DNA from: a virus
Length of the DNA: 64,000 nt
IMG/VR virus record: IMGVR_UViG_3300042923_000281
Span: 1 to 64,000 of that record
Direction: 5' to 3' (one strand)
The notes beneath the pieces were generated by a model, which was not told where the DNA came from, ran no database searches, and was given only the letters and a program-made list of their open reading frames with translations. This document shows, piece by piece, positions 1 through 7,961 of this stretch. Position 1 is the first letter of the stretch, and each line of letters starts with the position of its first letter. Position numbers and translations under genes: made by a program.

Positions 1-1231
1 CGAGTTCATCCCGTTGCAGGGTACGGTCTTTGCCAACGCCACCCGAAGCAGGACGACGAGGCAGGTCCGACAGGCGTGTACTGACTGCACGGAAGGAGAT
101 GTCTTCCAGTGTGAACACCGGGCCTTCCAGTTGAGTGGTCGTGACGTGGTTACGGTCCAGACGCAGACTGCCGTCTTTGTCGAGGATGTAAACGTCGCCC
201 TTGCCTTCAGCTTCGTCGTTCATGCGCACACGTTCAACGTGAACCTTGCCAGCGTAAGCCACAGGGCCGGTAATCGCCTTGACCACGTAATGGCTCAGGT
301 GCTTGCGTGCCAGCGGTGAGGTTTCACTGTTCAGTACGGCACGGACCAGTTCTTCCAGGTTGTCAGCACCGAACATGTCGTACAGTTCTTGCTCGAAGAG
401 CTTGGACTGAGGAATGAAGTTGGCACCGGCTTCCGGGAAGTCAAACAGGTGAGGCACCACCGGTTTGGCCGTCTGACGTTTCACGTCGCTGACCTTGATC
501 AGTACGTGAGTTTCAGGATCGAGCTTGACAGTGTCGACGATCGGGTCCTTGGCCACAGCGAACATGTCCTTGGATTCGAAGTCCAGACGGAACAGGGTGA
601 CCTGCTCGCCCACGATGACCACCTGCGGAACCAACGAACTTGGATCGCCGATGACTGCGTAGAACTCCAGCTCGAACGCATTCGGTTCACGCAGCGCTTC
701 GATGTTGTGAGCCACGACTGCAATCACGTTGCGGGCGTAGTTCTCTTCAGCACGGAAGTTGCCGAAACGGTCAACGTCGGTTGGGTTCTGGAACACGACG
801 GTTGCGCTCAGACCTTCATGTTGCCATGCGGTCTTGACCGGACCTTCACCCAGCTCCAGTTGGATGATGCGCTCCTGGCCTTGCGCTGCTGGATCGGCCA
901 TGCCGTCTTTCTGCGCTTTAAGACTGGTACGTGTCCAGTTCATCAGCACAGTGCTGCCGATGATTGGATCGACCACGACCAGACCTTTGTTGTCTTCGCT
1001 GATGCCCAGTGGCAGATACGCTTCGCTGTCCATTTCCAGCTCGACGCTCATGGCACCGCGCTGACCACGACGTACGCGGAACATTTCATACGGCTGGAAC
1101 TGAACGAAGTCGCCATTGACACTGGTGAAGCCTTCGACCTGCTGGAGCAGTTGGAAGATCGTGAAGATCTTGCCAGACTTGGTCATGCTCTCTTTGCCCT
1201 GGGTAATTTTCAACTCAGCATTAGGTTGCAT
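1..1231 (-). CDS. Unknown phage protein, C-terminus beyond window
   Basis: The frame is open from an ATG at 1231 to the left edge, giving about 410 visible residues. The start is supported by an AGGAG ribosome-binding site just upstream. The protein begins MQPNAELKITQGKES and has mixed charge with no signal peptide or membrane segment. I recognise no family. Its place next to other minus-strand genes of a head/virion region suggests a structural or morphogenesis role, but this is inference from position. A candidate promoter of the ATACAT type lies at about 1266-1280. Confidence 0.85.
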   Translation of the reverse strand, partial: MQPNAELKITQGKESMTKSGKIFTIFQLLQQVEGFTSVNGDFVQFQPYEMFRVRRGQRGAMSVELEMDSEAYLPLGISEDNKGLVVVDPIIGSTVLMNWTRTSLKAQKDGMADPAAQGQERIIQLELGEGPVKTAWQHEGLSATVVFQNPTDVDRFGNFRAEENYARNVIAVVAHNIEALREPNAFELEFYAVIGDPSSLVPQVVIVGEQVTLFRLDFESKDMFAVAKDPIVDTVKLDPETHVLIKVSDVKRQTAKPVVPHLFDFPEAGANFIPQSKLFEQELYDMFGADNLEELVRAVLNSETSPLARKHLSHYVVKAITGPVAYAGKVHVERVRMNDEAEGKGDVYILDKDGSLRLDRNHVTTTQLEGPVFTLEDISFRAVSTRLSDLPRRPASGGVGKDRTLQRDEL

Positions 1232-1265
1232 TGCGTCACTCCTTGGTGGGATAGGTTACTCAACA

Positions 1266-1280
1266 GTATCATGTATCGCT
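1266..1280 (-). promoter_or_regulatory. Candidate phage promoter (GCGATACATGATAC)
   Basis: On the minus strand this reads GCGATACATGATAC, matching the RATACATNAT motif seen upstream of several minus-strand genes in the window. It is about 40 bases before the start at 1231. Upstream of it the sequence TTGAAACTTT loosely resembles the AATTTATTT block of the best copies. No experimental support. Confidence 0.4.
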
Positions 1281-1310
1281 ACAGAAAGTTTCAATCGAGT
1301 GGGCATAAAG

Positions 1311-1327
1311 GGAGGGCTAGGCCCTCC
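1311..1327. terminator. Hairpin terminator
   Basis: GGAGGGC-TAG-GCCCTCC is a 7-bp GC-rich stem just past the stop of the minus-strand gene ending at 1330. Read on the minus strand it is followed by CTTTATGC, the same tail found after other hairpins in this window. Confidence 0.7.
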
Positions 1328-1329
1328 GT

Positions 1330-1698
1330 CTATTTACGCACTTCAATCTGTGGATCAACGAAGTAGTCCAAGACGATCCATCCTTTACTGGAGGAGATCT
1401 TGAAGTGGTTCGTTTGCCACCCTCGCTTGACATCGCGTTGGTAGGGTGTGGTGTATTCAACAGGCTTACCGGGGAACTTATTGAGGTCCAACTCGAACCC
1501 CGGGTCCCGGATCAACTCACGCAGAGCCTGAATGCTCTCCACGTGTGCCATAGCGCGTAAATCGATGTTCTGGTCAACAGAGTATGCTGGTACGTTCGTG
1601 TCGCTCTCTACGGCCCTTATAGCAGCCTCTAAAGCGACATGGTTGTACTCGCTGTCATTGCTGATACCGTGCCCGATGTAATCTTCGAGCACGTCCAT
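1330..1698 (-). CDS. Hypothetical protein, 122 aa
   Basis: An acidic N-terminal half is followed by a short basic C-terminus ending QIEVRK. No recognised domain, signal peptide or membrane segment. The start ATG overlaps the stop of the upstream gene by one base (TAATG), so the two are translationally coupled in one minus-strand unit. It is the last gene before the hairpin at 1311-1327. Function unknown. Confidence 0.75.
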   Translation of the reverse strand: MDVLEDYIGHGISNDSEYNHVALEAAIRAVESDTNVPAYSVDQNIDLRAMAHVESIQALRELIRDPGFELDLNKFPGKPVEYTTPYQRDVKRGWQTNHFKISSSKGWIVLDYFVDPQIEVRK

Positions 1699-2210
1699 TA
1701 CTGGACCACACGGAACTGTGACTTACGCAATGCCCGAGCTTCAAGAGCCTCTTGAGTCTTCTTCAACTCTTCAGCATGTTCGACTTCCAGTTTGGCACAC
1801 AGGTCAAACACGGCCAACGCCTGAATCACACTGCCCACATCCATGAGATCGGAGTAGGGCGGGTGAGGGCATTCGCACGGGTGAGTCAGCAGACAGCCAC
1901 CGGTGATGGTGTTGATGTCCAGGACAATGCCACCAGCCTCTTCGATTTCTTCACCGTCCACCGCATCGAAACCCACAATGATGGTGAGGTTGAACCCATC
2001 GGTTGCTGAAGGATGGAACGACAACTTGATCAAGTCGTTGTCCGAATCCACCGAATCGCGGATGGTGTTGCCACCACTGTACACAGGGAAGTTACCGAAC
2101 TGGTAAGTCCAGGTCTCCTTCTGTTGAATTGCGGTCTCGATGCGTGACTCCATGACCCGGAGGATTCCAACCAACGCACCGGCCATAGGGGCCAGAAAGT
2201 CCATAGACAC
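1698..2210 (-). CDS. Hypothetical protein, 170 aa
   Basis: Starts MSMDFLAPMAGALVGIL and contains a cysteine-containing stretch (GGCLLTHPCECPHPP) near residue 110, followed by a helical, charged C-terminus. The CxC and His residues could bind metal, but this is a guess. It sits between two unknown genes, one base from the upstream stop region and coupled to the downstream gene by TAATG. No family recognised. Confidence 0.75.
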   Translation of the reverse strand: MSMDFLAPMAGALVGILRVMESRIETAIQQKETWTYQFGNFPVYSGGNTIRDSVDSDNDLIKLSFHPSATDGFNLTIIVGFDAVDGEEIEEAGGIVLDINTITGGCLLTHPCECPHPPYSDLMDVGSVIQALAVFDLCAKLEVEHAEELKKTQEALEARALRKSQFRVVQ

Positions 2211-2211
2211 C

Positions 2212-2739
2212 TCAGTTGACGTGGTGGCGGATGGTAGTGAACTTACGCTTGCCTGAGGTCGCCACTTGGCCTGCCAGGACTTTAGGGATTGCCGCAGCTT
2301 TGTGGGCTACGTCTTTCGGATTCGTGCGCTTGACACGGTCTTCACGTGGGGTGTGTTTACGTTCACTCACGTAGAAGCCGGAGCAGCAATTCTTGAACAG
2401 GATCAGGTTCGCGTTCTGCGCCTTATCCTCGACTACTTCGATGCCAAACTCATCCCAGTTCGGTTCACCGCCAGCAATCACCTCGAGCAATTGAGGCTTG
2501 TAGTTGCGGACCAAGTTGTCGATACGGCTTTGCAGCGCAGTACCTACACAGAGCCCGTAGAAGAAACCGTTGTCCTTGTCCACTTGGCCAAGCCAGTTCA
2601 GGCCAGCTTTAGCGCGGTCACGGATGTCGTGCATGTTGTCGATGTCGTCGCTCATGATCAAGCGGAAGTAGACGCCAGTCTTGCGGAGGTCGCTACCAAT
2701 GGCTTCCAGCTCATCTTTCAAATACTGCAACTTGCTCAT
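2212..2739 (-). CDS. Hypothetical protein, 175 aa
   Basis: Starts MSKLQYLKDELEAIG after a good ribosome-binding site (AAGGAGCGACC on the minus strand). It has a charged helical N-terminus, a paired cysteine (KNCCSGF) near residue 119 and a basic C-terminus ending TTIRHHVN. No known domain. It is the first gene of a three-gene minus-strand unit (2739 to 1330). Confidence 0.75.
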   Translation of the reverse strand: MSKLQYLKDELEAIGSDLRKTGVYFRLIMSDDIDNMHDIRDRAKAGLNWLGQVDKDNGFFYGLCVGTALQSRIDNLVRNYKPQLLEVIAGGEPNWDEFGIEVVEDKAQNANLILFKNCCSGFYVSERKHTPREDRVKRTNPKDVAHKAAAIPKVLAGQVATSGKRKFTTIRHHVN

Positions 2740-2804
2740 GGTCGCTCCTTGTTATTGCGCGGTGTATATTCTTGGTTTAGACAGAAAAAAGATCGCTGAC
2801 ATAA

Positions 2805-2830
2805 CCCAGCAGCCGGTGAAGGCTGCTGGG
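2805..2830. terminator. Hairpin terminator
   Basis: CCCAGCAGCC and GGCTGCTGGG form a 10-bp stem around a 6-base loop, directly after the gene ending at 2851 on the minus strand. The minus-strand tail reads TTATGTC. Confidence 0.75.
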
Positions 2831-2850
2831 CTGGCCGGGCTACGCAGGTG

Positions 2851-3315
2851 TTACTTGTTGAACTGGGCAGCGAAGCTTTCGGAGACGTGAGTCACGATGC
2901 GCTTCAGGTCGCCACGCTTGGCAGCGGCGCCGGAGTCCAGCTTGAGGGAGACGTTGCCGAACTTCGGCTTTTCTTCGGACGAACCCGGGGCACGGACCAT
3001 GATCTTGCGATCGACGCTTGCGCGGATGGTGTTGTTGCCGTAGTCGATCGAACCGGTTACACGGTCGCAGCCAGCTTGTGCAGTCATGTGCACTTGAGCA
3101 GCGTTGCCCAGGCCCAGAGCCAGAGCACCGGCGAAGGTGGCTTCTTGATCTTGAACGAGCTTGACGGTTTCGAGGCTCAGTTCGGCAGGCAGGTTGTCTT
3201 TGACGAAGGTTTCAGGCAGGGTCGCGGCACCGTCGTCGTCGAAGGTGATGGAGTCCTGGATCTTTACGCCGAGGTCTTTGATGGACTGGCTGACTTTGTT
3301 CAGAGCATCGCTCAT
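2851..3315 (-). CDS. Hypothetical structural-type protein, 154 aa
   Basis: I chose the ATG at 3315 (MSDALNKVSQSIKDLG) because AGGAG lies at the right distance upstream; an in-frame start at 3366 lacks this. The protein has a helical N-terminus and alternating short beta-like segments, with a basic patch (AAAKRGDLKR) near the C-terminus. It is a single-gene unit with its own hairpin downstream and an ATACATTAT-type promoter candidate upstream, which suggests strong separate expression. Function unknown. Confidence 0.8.
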   Translation of the reverse strand: MSDALNKVSQSIKDLGVKIQDSITFDDDGAATLPETFVKDNLPAELSLETVKLVQDQEATFAGALALGLGNAAQVHMTAQAGCDRVTGSIDYGNNTIRASVDRKIMVRAPGSSEEKPKFGNVSLKLDSGAAAKRGDLKRIVTHVSESFAAQFNK

Positions 3316-3417
3316 GGTGTAACTCCTAAGGGTGATGAAGGATTCATTCGACGTGTGTAGTCGCACAGTAAGCGCCGCCTACGTTTTTATTTACGCAAGT
3401 GGTTCATTGTACACCTT

Positions 3418-3432
3418 GATAATGTATTATCG
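3418..3432 (-). promoter_or_regulatory. Candidate phage promoter (GATAATACATTATC)
   Basis: On the minus strand this reads CGATAATACATTATC, one of the clearest copies of the RATACATNAT motif and itself palindromic (GATAAT/ATTATC). It lies about 100 bases before the start at 3315. Confidence 0.45.
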
Positions 3433-3461
3433 TAGATCCCTTGAATGGAATGGAAACAAAC

Positions 3462-3490
3462 AAAGAAAAAGCCACGAGGGCCTTTTCTTT
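3462..3490 (-). terminator. Rho-independent terminator
   Basis: A GGCC/GGCC-type short stem is flanked by A-rich and T-rich tracts (AAAGAAAAAG ... CTTTTCTTTTT), immediately downstream of the minus-strand gene ending at 3496. Confidence 0.7.
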
Positions 3491-3495
3491 TTGGG

Positions 3496-3810
3496 TCACG
3501 CCTTCGCAGTCCCTTGAGGACGCTCAGGGTGTTGGTACTCAGGATTGAGCAGGGTCTCTTTCGGATCGGCCGATGCAGCAGCCTCAGGGGCCGCTACAGG
3601 CGTGATGATGTCTGCCAGAGTAGCAGTGGGGGCTACGGCAGGAGCAGCCGCTTTAGCAGCCTTGTGGGCGCTCCAGCGACGCTTGGCATAAATGCCACCG
3701 CCGACCACCACCAGGCTACCACCGCCGATAGCGGCAGCAGCGACTGGGTTTTCTTTGATAGCTTCAACAGCGGTGCCAGCGAGTTCTTTCAGGGTGTCGA
3801 GGAAGGACAT
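3496..3810 (-). CDS. Small membrane protein, 104 aa
   Basis: After an amphipathic N-terminus (MSFLDTLKELAG) comes one hydrophobic, glycine- and alanine-rich segment (about residues 23-41, AAAAIGGGSLVVVGGGIY). Positively charged KRRW then suggests the C-terminus stays inside. The rest is a flexible Ala/Pro-rich tail. It starts a run of very small membrane proteins (3496-4162) whose pattern is repeated at 62.0-62.9 kb. Function unknown. Confidence 0.8.
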   Translation of the reverse strand: MSFLDTLKELAGTAVEAIKENPVAAAAIGGGSLVVVGGGIYAKRRWSAHKAAKAAAPAVAPTATLADIITPVAAPEAAASADPKETLLNPEYQHPERPQGTAKA

Positions 3811-3875
3811 GGTGTATCTCCGGTATCAGGTGTAGCGAATGAGGGTTGGGGTGTTGGTCTAGCAGGGTGTTGCAA

Positions 3876-4013
3876 TTAGCAGCGGGTAGCACCGCGCAGC
3901 TTGGACTTCTGACGCTTGTCGTACGAGTGGCCGATGAAGCAGATGACCGCCAGTACCGCAAGAGTACCAACGATGACTGCGGCGTCGATCCATGGGTTAA
4001 AACCGATCATCAT
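3876..4013 (-). CDS. Small membrane protein, 45 aa
   Basis: A very short gene starting MMIGFNPWIDAAVIVG, with one hydrophobic helix (about residues 9-27) and a basic tail (KRQKSKLRGATRC). The start is set by GGAGATGC six bases upstream and by a 4-base ATGA overlap with the gene above it. The tight overlap and clean membrane-protein composition argue it is real despite its size. Function unknown. Confidence 0.7.
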   Translation of the reverse strand: MMIGFNPWIDAAVIVGTLAVLAVICFIGHSYDKRQKSKLRGATRC

Positions 4014-4162
4014 GCATCTCCTTTCTTGGCAGCTTCTTGTTCACGCAGTTTGGCCATCAGCAGGGTGTTCTCTTCTTTCAAGCGCTTACGCTCGTTAGAA
4101 GCGCCACGCAGCCAGAAGCCGATGGCGATGCCGGTACCGATGAGAATAGCTTCTTTAAACAT
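4010..4162 (-). CDS. Small membrane protein with coiled-coil tail, 50 aa
   Basis: Starts MFKEAILIGTGIAIGFWLRG: a short hydrophobic helix followed by a charged helix (NERKRLKEENTLLMAKLREQ) with heptad-like leucines. It overlaps the next gene by 4 bases (ATGA). The shape, one membrane helix plus a short cytoplasmic helix, matches other phage membrane micro-proteins. Function unknown. Confidence 0.7.
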   Translation of the reverse strand: MFKEAILIGTGIAIGFWLRGASNERKRLKEENTLLMAKLREQEAAKKGDA

Positions 4163-4186
4163 GGTTACATCTCCAATGATCAGGGG

Positions 4187-4471
4187 TTAGTTGGGAACCC
4201 AACGGCCGGTGCGGTTTATCACGTCGGCAATGAATTCCCGTTGGAACTGGACGTCATCGTTCAAGCCGATGACTTGGATCTCGATCTTGGTCCCTTTGAC
4301 CCAGGCCAAGATCTGGACGCATTCGAACTTCACGTGATCTTCACGATACGCGACGCCGAATGCATCTTCCAATTCCCTACGGACGAAGGAGTACTTGGCA
4401 TCCTTGTCACTGCCGAAGTTATCCTTGGCGTGCTTGATCGCGTCAAGCAGTTCTACGATGTCATGTTGCAT
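4187..4471 (-). CDS. Hypothetical protein, 94 aa
   Basis: A small soluble alpha/beta-looking protein (MQHDIVELLDAIKHAKD ... INRTGRWVPN) without membrane segments. It is the first gene of the unit that continues into the small membrane proteins. A strongly conserved promoter-like element sits 58 bases upstream (4529-4558). Function unknown. Confidence 0.8.
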   Translation of the reverse strand: MQHDIVELLDAIKHAKDNFGSDKDAKYSFVRRELEDAFGVAYREDHVKFECVQILAWVKGTKIEIQVIGLNDDVQFQREFIADVINRTGRWVPN

Positions 4472-4528
4472 GGTGTGTCCTCCTAAGGACTGGTAAGGTA
4501 AGTTTATTGCTTGGATCTCACTGGAATC

Positions 4529-4558
4529 ATGTATTGTTGAAATAAATTCGAATCACAT
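4529..4558 (-). promoter_or_regulatory. Extended promoter-like element, copy 1
   Basis: On the minus strand: ATGTGATTCGAATTTATTT, two variable bases, then ACAATACAT. The same 30-base element occurs at 62942-62971 with 27 of 30 positions identical, also on the minus strand and at nearly the same distance from its gene start (58 versus 61 bases). The two-block form resembles a promoter with an upstream AT-rich box and a core ACAATACAT. Confidence 0.6.
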
Positions 4559-4566
4559 CGAAACGG

Positions 4567-4598
4567 CATAGAGAGCAGCCCTAGGGCTGCTCTCTATG
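4567..4598. terminator. Palindromic terminator (32 bp)
   Basis: A perfect 32-bp palindrome CATAGAGAGCAGCC/GGCTGCTCTCTATG centred on CTAG. It lies between the minus-strand gene ending at 4604 and the promoter element of the next unit. It has the CATA/TATG flanks common to the other strand-switch hairpins here. Confidence 0.75.
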
Positions 4599-4603
4599 TT
4601 CTA

Positions 4604-5851
4604 TCAGCTACGGGAGTTCTTGCGAGCATCCTTCGCCACACGTTCAGCCGCGAGGTTGATCTCACGGATGATGAAGTACAGCACGGTCACGGCGCCGTTC
4701 AGGCACTGCCAGCCGAGACGAGAGGTCTCGATGATAGCGCGTTGTACGCCTTGCGCATCGCCAGAACCTTGCACGTCTTTCTTCATGCGCACGGTCAGTG
4801 CTTTGTGCTCAGACCACTTCTTCGGTGAGTTGGAACGCATCTGCTGGGTAGCACTGGCAGCAGCCAAGAACTTGTCCAGCGCGCCGGTCAGCTCTTCTAC
4901 CTTGATGACCCGCTTACGAGAGCCCTCAACCACCATCACGACGCCCGGATCGAAGATCATGTCCACCAGGGTGCTCTTCGGCCAGCTCACGTTCAGCGAG
5001 CCACCAGTGGCCCAGTTCTTCAGGCCATCAGGAGCGCCTTTGATGTCGAACTTCTTCACGTTCAGGCGACGGTTGCCCATGGTGAAGGTCTGGTCGAAGC
5101 GACGGTACACTTCAGCGATGTTCGGGTTGATGCCGTTGATCGCACTGATCGCCTTGTCAGCGGAAGCCTGGTCTTTCCAGTCAGCACGCATGGCAATGTC
5201 AGCCGCTTTCTTGGCGTCGTCAACCAACTGGGTGCCGTACTTGATCAGGTCACCGATGATGCCAGCGGTTTCACCAGCAGCCTTTGGAATGTTGTCAGGC
5301 ACGGAACCATCAACACGGAAGGCGTACACCAGCGAACGACCGAAGGCCGGTGTGATGGCCAGCTTGGCATGAGACGAGGCGTAGTTCTTCAGGACAGAGA
5401 CGTTGTCCTTCAGGTTCGGCACTTCACGGTTCAGCAAACCGATCTTGTCCCACAGGTCGGTCATGGAGTAGCTTTCCATGGCCACGGTGATCTGACCTTC
5501 GAGCGAGGCATTGATGCCACGGATCTGAGCAGCCAGTTCTTTGGCCTTCAAGCCCGGCTCAGCCGATTCCAGCGACGCGGTGTTCACGGTAATGCCGTAG
5601 CGACCCATGACGGCCGAAACCAGCGCAGCAGCGTTGTCCAGCGACTCCTGGCTGACCAGGGTGTCACCGTCGAGAACCACGGCAGTTTCTTCGAGCGTCC
5701 CCATGTCCTGCTCGAGTTCCAGCCGATCTTCCACGTAGCTGTCGGCCGATACCGGGTTCGGATCATCGCGGAGCTGGTCCAGCAGCTCTTCGCTGTTATC
5801 AACGCTTTCCTGCGACACTTTCAGTGCGGCAGTAAGAACGGAGTTTTTCAT
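4604..5851 (-). CDS. Head/inner-body-type structural protein, 415 aa
   Basis: A soluble helical protein whose first 100 residues are acidic and hold several Ser-X-Glu sites (SQE at 13-15 and 67-69, SLE at 93-95). In phiKZ the morphogenetic protease cuts head and inner-body proteins after (S/A)-X-E, so this region looks like a removable propeptide. The body (about 100-415) has no enzyme motif I recognise. It sits two genes below the prohead protease and next to a similarly built 430-residue protein. Structural role is inferred from the protease sites and neighbours. Confidence 0.75.
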   Translation of the reverse strand: MKNSVLTAALKVSQESVDNSEELLDQLRDDPNPVSADSYVEDRLELEQDMGTLEETAVVLDGDTLVSQESLDNAAALVSAVMGRYGITVNTASLESAEPGLKAKELAAQIRGINASLEGQITVAMESYSMTDLWDKIGLLNREVPNLKDNVSVLKNYASSHAKLAITPAFGRSLVYAFRVDGSVPDNIPKAAGETAGIIGDLIKYGTQLVDDAKKAADIAMRADWKDQASADKAISAINGINPNIAEVYRRFDQTFTMGNRRLNVKKFDIKGAPDGLKNWATGGSLNVSWPKSTLVDMIFDPGVVMVVEGSRKRVIKVEELTGALDKFLAAASATQQMRSNSPKKWSEHKALTVRMKKDVQGSGDAQGVQRAIIETSRLGWQCLNGAVTVLYFIIREINLAAERVAKDARKNSRS

Positions 5852-5860
5852 GGTCTTTCC

Positions 5861-7153
5861 TTACTTGGATTTCTTGAGGACTTCGTTGGAGATGATGGTG
5901 ATATTGCGGTACACGTAGGACGCATGGTCCTCCATCATGGTGGCGATGGCTTTGCCCAAGAACATGTACTGCGACACACTGCGGCGAGCCGAGCGGTACA
6001 GGGCACGAAGAGTCCTCAAACGAACGATGTTGTCGTTCATCTGCTTCTCGTCGTTGACGAAGCGATAGGCATCATCCATGTCGCCTGTCAGTCGAACAAT
6101 CCGCTCAGACATCGTTGCAGCCATCTGAGCAAACTTGACGGTCTGGTTGTTCAGGTTGATGGCCTTATCCACAACGGACATGAAACCACTCACGTCTGTC
6201 TCGCCACCAGTGGATTTGACCTGAGCCAACACCTGACGCTTGGCAGCCACGGCGTTCATACCAAGTACACCGGTGACTTCCTTCAGAGGACCACCGACAC
6301 TGAACCCATGGATCTGCTTCTTGGCGAGTTTGGTCTTGAGACCATTCTCATCGGAGTCCTTATTGGAGAACTTCCAAGGACTGCCATCCTTCTTGAACTG
6401 CGGGAAGCCCCGTTTGTCCAAGTAGACCGTACGGTTACCCAGCAAGTGGAATGCCGTCAGGTCTTCAAACTCACTGCGGTCGATCAAATGCTCGTCGAAG
6501 TAGTCGACAGCGCTACGGATTGCAGCATCGTCGTCTTCGTTGCACGCTTCACGGAACCGCTTGGCCAGATCTGTCGAAGTCTCGAACAGTTTCTGGTAAT
6601 GCTTCATGGCCGTGTCGATGAATTTGAGGTCTTCATCAATCGAACCCACCAACTTGACCGGTTTGTTGTCCCGAGTCAAGAAAGCATAAGAAGCAGCCGA
6701 GTCCAGGAGCACCGGACTGGCAGAGATCGCCGCCTTGTTCTGACCGATCTTGGACTTGATGTCAATCAGGTCCTTACCAAAGGTCTTCAAAGACAACGTC
6801 ATGGAACCGAAGGTGCGCTTGAGTTGCTGCACCAGATCAGATTCCATCGAGGGGCTGTTCAGCATTTCCATGGTGACACGGATCTCATCGACCAATGCAT
6901 CACCTGTCATCGCACGACCACGGATGACATCGTGGTGATCAGCACGCCAATCCAGGTAGGACTGCTCGGCTTCCAAGACATCCACCGTTGAACCGTCTGC
7001 CATGGTCAGTCGCTCGACGCATTGCTCGAGAACCATGCGACTGTCAGCAATATCTGCCATGTCGGAAATAACCGAAAGCGCAGGAGCCAGAGACGCCTCT
7101 GACTCCATTCGCTCAACAGCACCCACCAACGCTTCGTTGATGGTGTCTTGCAT
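5861..7153 (-). CDS. Head/inner-body-type structural protein, 430 aa
   Basis: Built like its 415-residue neighbour: an acidic N-terminal 110 residues with a Ser-Met-Glu site (SME at 102-104), then a helical basic body ending EVLKKSK. It lies between that neighbour and the prohead protease, with gaps of 9 and 0 bases, so the three are co-transcribed. The pattern fits phiKZ-like inner-body proteins that are trimmed during head maturation. The exact component is not identifiable from sequence alone. Confidence 0.75.
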   Translation of the reverse strand: MQDTINEALVGAVERMESEASLAPALSVISDMADIADSRMVLEQCVERLTMADGSTVDVLEAEQSYLDWRADHHDVIRGRAMTGDALVDEIRVTMEMLNSPSMESDLVQQLKRTFGSMTLSLKTFGKDLIDIKSKIGQNKAAISASPVLLDSAASYAFLTRDNKPVKLVGSIDEDLKFIDTAMKHYQKLFETSTDLAKRFREACNEDDDAAIRSAVDYFDEHLIDRSEFEDLTAFHLLGNRTVYLDKRGFPQFKKDGSPWKFSNKDSDENGLKTKLAKKQIHGFSVGGPLKEVTGVLGMNAVAAKRQVLAQVKSTGGETDVSGFMSVVDKAINLNNQTVKFAQMAATMSERIVRLTGDMDDAYRFVNDEKQMNDNIVRLRTLRALYRSARRSVSQYMFLGKAIATMMEDHASYVYRNITIISNEVLKKSK

Positions 7154-7951
7154 TTACCACCTCCAGGCGCTAGGAACGTACACCCGGATTGGGCGCTCGA
7201 TCTCAGCAATAAGGGACATCATGTTCGCACCGGACTCAAAGCCCACGCCTGCACCAACGCCGACTGGGTTAGCCGCTGCTTCTTTACGCAGTGCATCAGC
7301 GTAGAAGACGGTTTCCAGTTCAGCTTCTGGCATGTGGATCAGGCCACCGGCAGCAGGAGCCGATTCCAGCGACGGTGTGGCGTACTTGGACGAGTTACGG
7401 ATGCCCGGCTCGTTCACAGTGTCCCACGTCACGATCTTCTTCAAGAACTTGGTCTTGACACCACCGACGATCTTGTCTTCGGTGAAGGAGCGGATGGAGA
7501 AGCAGACGTTCTCATCACGGTTCTCCAACTGACGGTCAAACCACGCACTTTCTTTACCCGACGCACGGACTTCACCGAGCACCATGGTAATTGCACGGCC
7601 ACGTTCGTCCTTCGCAGGATCGAGCATCAGGCGGCGCATGTGGAAGCAGACGTTCGGCTCGAAGATGTCGTTCACACGACCGAACCAAGCGAGCTGGTTC
7701 ATGCCAGCCTGGAAGCGCGGGTGACCGCACTCGCCACGCAGGGCGTTGTTCTGGTTGATCATCCGCATCAGGCCGGCAGAGCCTTCCATCAGTTGACGAC
7801 CTTCGCGCTCGTTGTAGAGCCAGCCAGCCTCGTTGAATGCACCGAGTGCACCCAGGCGGACTTCGTAGTAACCGTTGTCGAGCTTCTTCAGGTCCCCAAC
7901 CTTATTGATGCCCTTCAACACGTTACACTGATAAATGATTCTTTGATCCAT
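7154..7951 (-). CDS. Prohead maturation protease (T4 gp21 / phiKZ gp175 type)
   Basis: The motifs of the herpesvirus-like phage head protease family are visible. A GEcgHP box carries the likely catalytic His77 (family form GELDHP). A second block, FSIRSF with candidate nucleophile Ser152, is followed by a VTWDTVNEP strand (family form F-D-x-V-x-x-P). The C-terminal third has SLE (TPSLESAP) and FES sites, as expected for self-cleavage. It would cut scaffold, inner-body and perhaps virion RNA polymerase proteins after S-X-E. In phiKZ the protease gene is likewise near the virion RNA polymerase genes. Confidence 0.85.
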   Translation of the reverse strand: MDQRIIYQCNVLKGINKVGDLKKLDNGYYEVRLGALGAFNEAGWLYNEREGRQLMEGSAGLMRMINQNNALRGECGHPRFQAGMNQLAWFGRVNDIFEPNVCFHMRRLMLDPAKDERGRAITMVLGEVRASGKESAWFDRQLENRDENVCFSIRSFTEDKIVGGVKTKFLKKIVTWDTVNEPGIRNSSKYATPSLESAPAAGGLIHMPEAELETVFYADALRKEAAANPVGVGAGVGFESGANMMSLIAEIERPIRVYVPSAWRW

Positions 7952-7961
7952 GGCGGAATCC

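Noticed and set aside
5369-6991. Plus-strand open frame of 540 codons opposite the inner-body genes
   Set aside because: Spans the junction of two minus-strand genes with good starts and protease sites; composition typical of a shadow frame.
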